Below are positions 5,737 through 8,323 of a DNA stretch of 8,323 nt, piece after piece (within the stretch, counting starts at the first letter, position 1; every line of letters begins with the position of its first letter). Source of the DNA: Pseudomonadota bacterium (GTDB lineage: Bacteria > Desulfobacterota > GWC2-55-46 > JADFVP01); contig JADFVP010000094.1 in NCBI GenBank assembly GCA_015222595.1, positions 1 through 8,323 of the forward strand. Direction: 5' to 3'. The position numbers were made by a program, and so were the translations under genes. The notes below the pieces were generated by a model. That model was not told where the DNA came from. It saw only the letters and a program-made list of their open reading frames with translations, and ran no database searches.

Positions 5737-6577
5737 GGCTCCAACCGCACTCGGCCCTGAGAGACTCCAGAAGGCTATGGCGCACCTCGGCATAACCTCG
5801 CGCCGCAAGGCCGAAGAGATGATAACCGAAGGACGGGTTCGCATAGACGGTAAAGTAGTAACCAAGCTCGGCACCAAGGTAGACCTCAGGACCGAGCGAC
5901 TTGAGGTGGACCGCAAGAAGGTCTCTTCGACCGTACAGAGCCCCACCTACATACTCCTCTACAAACCGAAAGGCTACATCTCCGCGCTAACCGACCCGCA
6001 GAGAAGACCTGTCGTCGTAGACCTCGTAAAGAAGAAGTTCAAGAGGCGCATCTACCCCGTAGGCCGGCTCGATTACGACGCCGAAGGCGTGCTCCTTTTA
6101 ACAGACGACGGAGAACTCGCATACAGGCTCACGCACCCGAAGCACGAGGTAGAGAAGACCTATCTGGCAAAGGTAAGGAATATTCCGACCGAGCCCACTC
6201 TAAACAAACTGAGGCGCGGGGTCTATCTCGAAGACGGCAGGACGCGGCCCGCCAAGGTCCGTTTAGTTAAAGAGACCAAGGAGAACGCCTGGATAGAGAT
6301 AACGGTTGCCGAGGGGCGCAACCGGCTAATAAAGAGGATGTGCGCAAGCGTAGGCCACCCGGTAAACAAGTTGAAACGAACGATCTTTGCCGGAATAAAA
6401 CTTACCCGGCTAAAGTCCGGCGAGTTTCGGTTTCTGACCGAAAAAGAGGTAGATCGCCTGCAAGAGTTGGCAGCACCGGTCTTTAAAGAGACGAAGAGCC
6501 AACCCAAGAGCCCAAAGGCACCCAAGAGTCCGACAAAGAAAAAGACAGCAAAGACAGCAAAGAAGCCGGGCAGATAA
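5453..6577 (+). CDS. rluB: RluB/RsuA-family rRNA pseudouridine synthase with basic tails
   Basis: Isomerises uridine to pseudouridine in ribosomal RNA. By similarity it is RluB-like, whose E. coli target is 23S U2605; the exact target here is unproven. The S4 RNA-binding domain spans about 104-150 (RLQKAMAHLGITSRRKAEE). The catalytic domain follows: YILLYKPKGYISALTD, YPVGRLDYDAEGVLLLTDDGEL with catalytic Asp at 207, KTYLAKV, and EGRNRLIKRMCASVGHPV from 287. The core is flanked by lysine-rich tails. The C-tail (345-374) has about 11 Lys, with the motif KSPKAP. The N-tail (1-102) has about 30 basic and 2 acidic residues in its first 94. Start choice: ATG 5453 has a good ribosome site. The next in-frame ATG (5777) would cut into the S4 helix, and GTG 5555 is the only other near candidate. 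Using 5453 overlaps scpB by 284 bp. Confidence 0.9.
   Translation: MTPKKSSKASPKSNQKSKPKAARGSKENRPASKRVSSTKSTRSAQPAKRRAKSSAAPTRTRTKTKQETPAKKTTAPKKTSTIRTRTAGAKKSPPKAPTALGPERLQKAMAHLGITSRRKAEEMITEGRVRIDGKVVTKLGTKVDLRTERLEVDRKKVSSTVQSPTYILLYKPKGYISALTDPQRRPVVVDLVKKKFKRRIYPVGRLDYDAEGVLLLTDDGELAYRLTHPKHEVEKTYLAKVRNIPTEPTLNKLRRGVYLEDGRTRPAKVRLVKETKENAWIEITVAEGRNRLIKRMCASVGHPVNKLKRTIFAGIKLTRLKSGEFRFLTEKEVDRLQELAAPVFKETKSQPKSPKAPKSPTKKKTAKTAKKPGR
6541..6560 (+). repeat. Short 9-bp tandem repeat in rluB C-terminal tail
   Basis: AAAGACAGC occurs twice in tandem (6541-6549 and 6550-6558), encoding part of KKTAKTAKK. Nearby, CCCAAGAG recurs 18 bp apart (6503 and 6521), encoding two PKS repeats. Such small repeats are expected in a slippage-prone, lysine-rich tail. 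Confidence 0.5.
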
Positions 6578-6636
6578 ACTACCCCCGGCCACTAGCATCA
6601 TAAAAAGCATCCGGGGTTCCGGTAAAAAGAGAGACG

Positions 6637-7305
6637 GTGAACAGAGCGAGCAAAGCGAGTAACGGCGCGCTCCTTATGGAGTACTACAACGCGCTCTTTG
6701 AAAGGTTCGGCCCGCAAATGTGGTGGCCCGCCAGAACCCGGTTCGAGGTCATAGTAGGCGCCATACTTACGCAGAACACCAACTGGGGTAACGTAGAGCG
6801 AGCTGTACGGGCATTAAGGGGAGCGGGCGGGCTCACGCCAAAGGGCATGAACGCGCTCTCAGTAGAAGCTCTGGCGGAGCTGATACGCCCTTCGGGCTAC
6901 TTCAACGTAAAGGCCCGGCGGCTCAAAAACTTCCTGACTCACCTCAACGCCATGCATGGCGGCAGCCTGAACAGGCTCTTCGGCTCGAATAACCAAGAAC
7001 GCCTTCGCACCGAGCTTCTCTCTATAAACGGTATCGGCCCGGAGACGGCCGACTCTATTCTCCTCTATGCGGGAGGTAGAGCAGAGTTTGTGGTAGACGC
7101 CTATACTCGAAGAATCCTCTCACGCCACGGACTAATTGAAGAGACGTCAACGTACGGCGAGCTTAAAGAGTTCTTTACTTCGGCTCTTGCGCCCGACGCA
7201 GCGCTCTTTAACGAGTACCACGCCCTTATAGTCGTAACGGGCAAAGAGTACTGCAGGCCGCGAGCACAAAAGTGCGAAGAGTGTCCGCTAAAGCTCTTTC
7301 TATAA
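6637..7305 (+). CDS. Endonuclease III-family (HhH-GPD) DNA glycosylase, monofunctional type
   Basis: Predicted base-excision DNA glycosylase of 222 residues. The fold markers are WWPARTRFEVIVGAILTQNT (29-48), RPSGYFNVKARRL (84-96), the helix-hairpin-helix INGIGPETADSILLYA (130-145) and the catalytic Asp in FVVDAYTRRIL (D154). The Lys of endonuclease III that gives AP-lyase activity (GxGxKTA) is replaced by E136, which points to a monofunctional enzyme. The WWP, RPSG and VVD blocks resemble Helicobacter pylori MagIII, a 3-methyladenine glycosylase, so alkylated purines are plausible substrates. At the C-terminus, C206, C213 and C216 match C-x6-C-x2-C of the [4Fe-4S] loop, but the fourth Cys position is Leu 222, the last residue. 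The start is uncertain: GTG 6637 behind a purine-rich stretch, or ATG 6676 (M14), closer to where homology begins. mutL follows after 28 nt. Confidence 0.88.
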   Translation: MNRASKASNGALLMEYYNALFERFGPQMWWPARTRFEVIVGAILTQNTNWGNVERAVRALRGAGGLTPKGMNALSVEALAELIRPSGYFNVKARRLKNFLTHLNAMHGGSLNRLFGSNNQERLRTELLSINGIGPETADSILLYAGGRAEFVVDAYTRRILSRHGLIEETSTYGELKEFFTSALAPDAALFNEYHALIVVTGKEYCRPRAQKCEECPLKLFL

Positions 7306-7333
7306 TTTTGTTATTAACGGGTATGCGAAACAG

Positions 7334-8323
7334 ATGAGCAGACGAATTGAAATACTCGAACCCGAACTTGCGAGCAAGATCGCCGCAGGCGAGGTGGTCG
7401 AGCGGCCGGCCTCTGTAGTAAAGGAGCTGGTCGAGAACTCGATAGACGCCGGGGCTTCCAACATTGAGGTTACGCTCGTCGAGGGTGGCACGCGGCTCAT
7501 TCGGGTAGATGACGACGGCACAGGCATGAGCGCCGAAGATGCTGCGGTCGCCTTTCACCGCCACTCCACAAGCAAGGTCCGTACGGAAGAGGACCTGGAA
7601 GCCATTTCGACGCTCGGCTTCAGGGGCGAAGCCCTTGCGAGTATCTCTACGGTCTCGCGCCTGAAGCTACAGACCAAAGAGCACGGCGCGGTAACCGGCA
7701 CCTCGGTGGAAATAGAGGGGCCGACGCCCCCTGTGCTCTCGCCCGCAGGTTGCGCAGAAGGTACGTCCATTGTGGTTCGCGACCTCTTCTTCAACACCCC
7801 GGCGCGGCTTAAGTTCCTGCGCTCTACAGGCGCCGAATTCGGACGCGCCCAGGAGGTCGTTAAGCGCGCCGCGCTCTTCCACTCCGGTATTCGTTTCTCT
7901 CTAACGCACGGCTCTAAGAAGGTTCTCGAAACCGGAACGACCACAGGGCGGGGCCGGCTCGGCGCAATCTTCGGAGCAGCGATTGAGTCGAAACTGATAG
8001 AGATCGAGAACCCGTACATCTCCGGCTACGCAGGCTCGCATGAACTTAACTACTCGACATCTAAGTCCATCTACCTCTACGTCAACGGTCGCCCGATTAC
8101 CGACAGAAGCCTGACGCATGCGATCACAAGCGCATACGGCTCCATAATAGACAGGCCGCGCTTTCCGTTCGTTCTCTTAAATATTATAATACCGCCCTCG
8201 GACGTCGACGTTAATATCCATCCGGCAAAGAGCGAAGTCCGCTTTCAGAACCCGAGATCGGTCTACGACCTTGTTCGCACATCGGTCAAAGAGGCCCTTG
8301 CAGCCTCTACGCTGCCTCCGGGA
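7334..8323 (+). CDS. mutL: DNA mismatch repair protein MutL, N-terminal 330 residues
   Basis: MutL couples MutS mismatch recognition to strand incision. The visible part is the GHKL ATPase and transducer domains; the C-terminal dimerisation domain lies beyond the edge, so whether it has the endonuclease motif cannot be seen. Markers are IAAGEVVERPASVVKELVEN (16-35, with catalytic E31 and magnesium-binding N35), DDDGTGM, FHRHSTSKV, LGFRGEALASIS, GTSIVVRDLFFNTPARLKFL, YLYVNGRPI and VDVNIHPAKSEVRF. The frame is open with no defects to the last base. The ATG at 7334 aligns with the normal start. A four-codon reading frame (7323-7337) ends on it with an ATGA overlap, and no clear Shine-Dalgarno is present. 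The upstream neighbour is also a DNA repair gene, consistent with co-transcription. Confidence 0.96.
   Translation, partial: MSRRIEILEPELASKIAAGEVVERPASVVKELVENSIDAGASNIEVTLVEGGTRLIRVDDDGTGMSAEDAAVAFHRHSTSKVRTEEDLEAISTLGFRGEALASISTVSRLKLQTKEHGAVTGTSVEIEGPTPPVLSPAGCAEGTSIVVRDLFFNTPARLKFLRSTGAEFGRAQEVVKRAALFHSGIRFSLTHGSKKVLETGTTTGRGRLGAIFGAAIESKLIEIENPYISGYAGSHELNYSTSKSIYLYVNGRPITDRSLTHAITSAYGSIIDRPRFPFVLLNIIIPPSDVDVNIHPAKSEVRFQNPRSVYDLVRTSVKEALAASTLPPG

Noticed and set aside
5440..5770. A programmed or erroneous frameshift fusing ScpB to RluB
   Set aside because: No slippery heptamer or pseudoknot is evident, both frames have their own start or stop signals, and each protein is complete alone. 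A sequencing error cannot be excluded but is not needed.
5419..5946. Minus-strand open frames across the scpB-rluB overlap
   Set aside because: T-poor purine-rich DNA leaves reverse frames open by composition; the products are leucine/arginine/serine low complexity without domains.
6583..6616. CCCCGG ... CCGGGG hairpin as a terminator between rluB and the glycosylase gene
   Set aside because: The stem is only 6 bp with a 22-nt loop and is followed by A-rich, not T-rich, sequence on the coding strand; the next gene begins at once.
7303..7317. Stop readthrough of the glycosylase gene to recover a Cys
   Set aside because: The recovered Cys would have spacing x8 instead of x5, the extension is only three residues, and the stop is an efficient TAA.

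Overview
The window is ordinary bacterial chromosome from a Gram-negative lineage, about 54% G+C by eye. The separate glycyl-tRNA synthetase beta subunit, and the gene order M50 protease - trpS - scpA - scpB - rRNA pseudouridine synthase, fit Desulfobacterota (former Deltaproteobacteria) or a neighbouring uncultured phylum. That placement is inferred from gene order and protein style; no ribosomal RNA is present. There are no mobile elements, CRISPR arrays, tRNAs or prophage genes.

Layout: positions 1-2196 (minus strand) hold glyS, cut by the window edge only a few codons before its natural end. A 248-bp A+T-rich divergent intergenic region (2197-2444) carries promoter-like sequences for both directions and two palindromes. 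From 2445 to the right edge, seven plus-strand genes run head to tail: an M50 site-2 protease, trpS, scpA, scpB, an RluB-type pseudouridine synthase, an endonuclease III-family DNA glycosylase, and the first 330 codons of mutL. The gaps are small or negative and I see no convincing internal terminator, so they probably form one long operon of housekeeping genes: membrane proteolysis, tRNA charging, chromosome condensation, ribosome modification and DNA repair.

The most striking feature is a 284-bp overlap between scpB and rluB. In the scpB frame it encodes a strongly acidic tail; one base later, in the rluB frame, the same DNA encodes a strongly basic tail. TrpRS carries an exact C-x22-C-x6-C-x2-C pattern, the signature of the iron-sulfur TrpRS known from Thermotoga maritima. 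The glycosylase keeps only three of the four cluster cysteines of endonuclease III and lacks the lyase lysine. glyS has no glyQ directly upstream. I see no wholly new defence or mobile system; the notable points are the dual-coded tails, the metal-site variants and the divergent control region.
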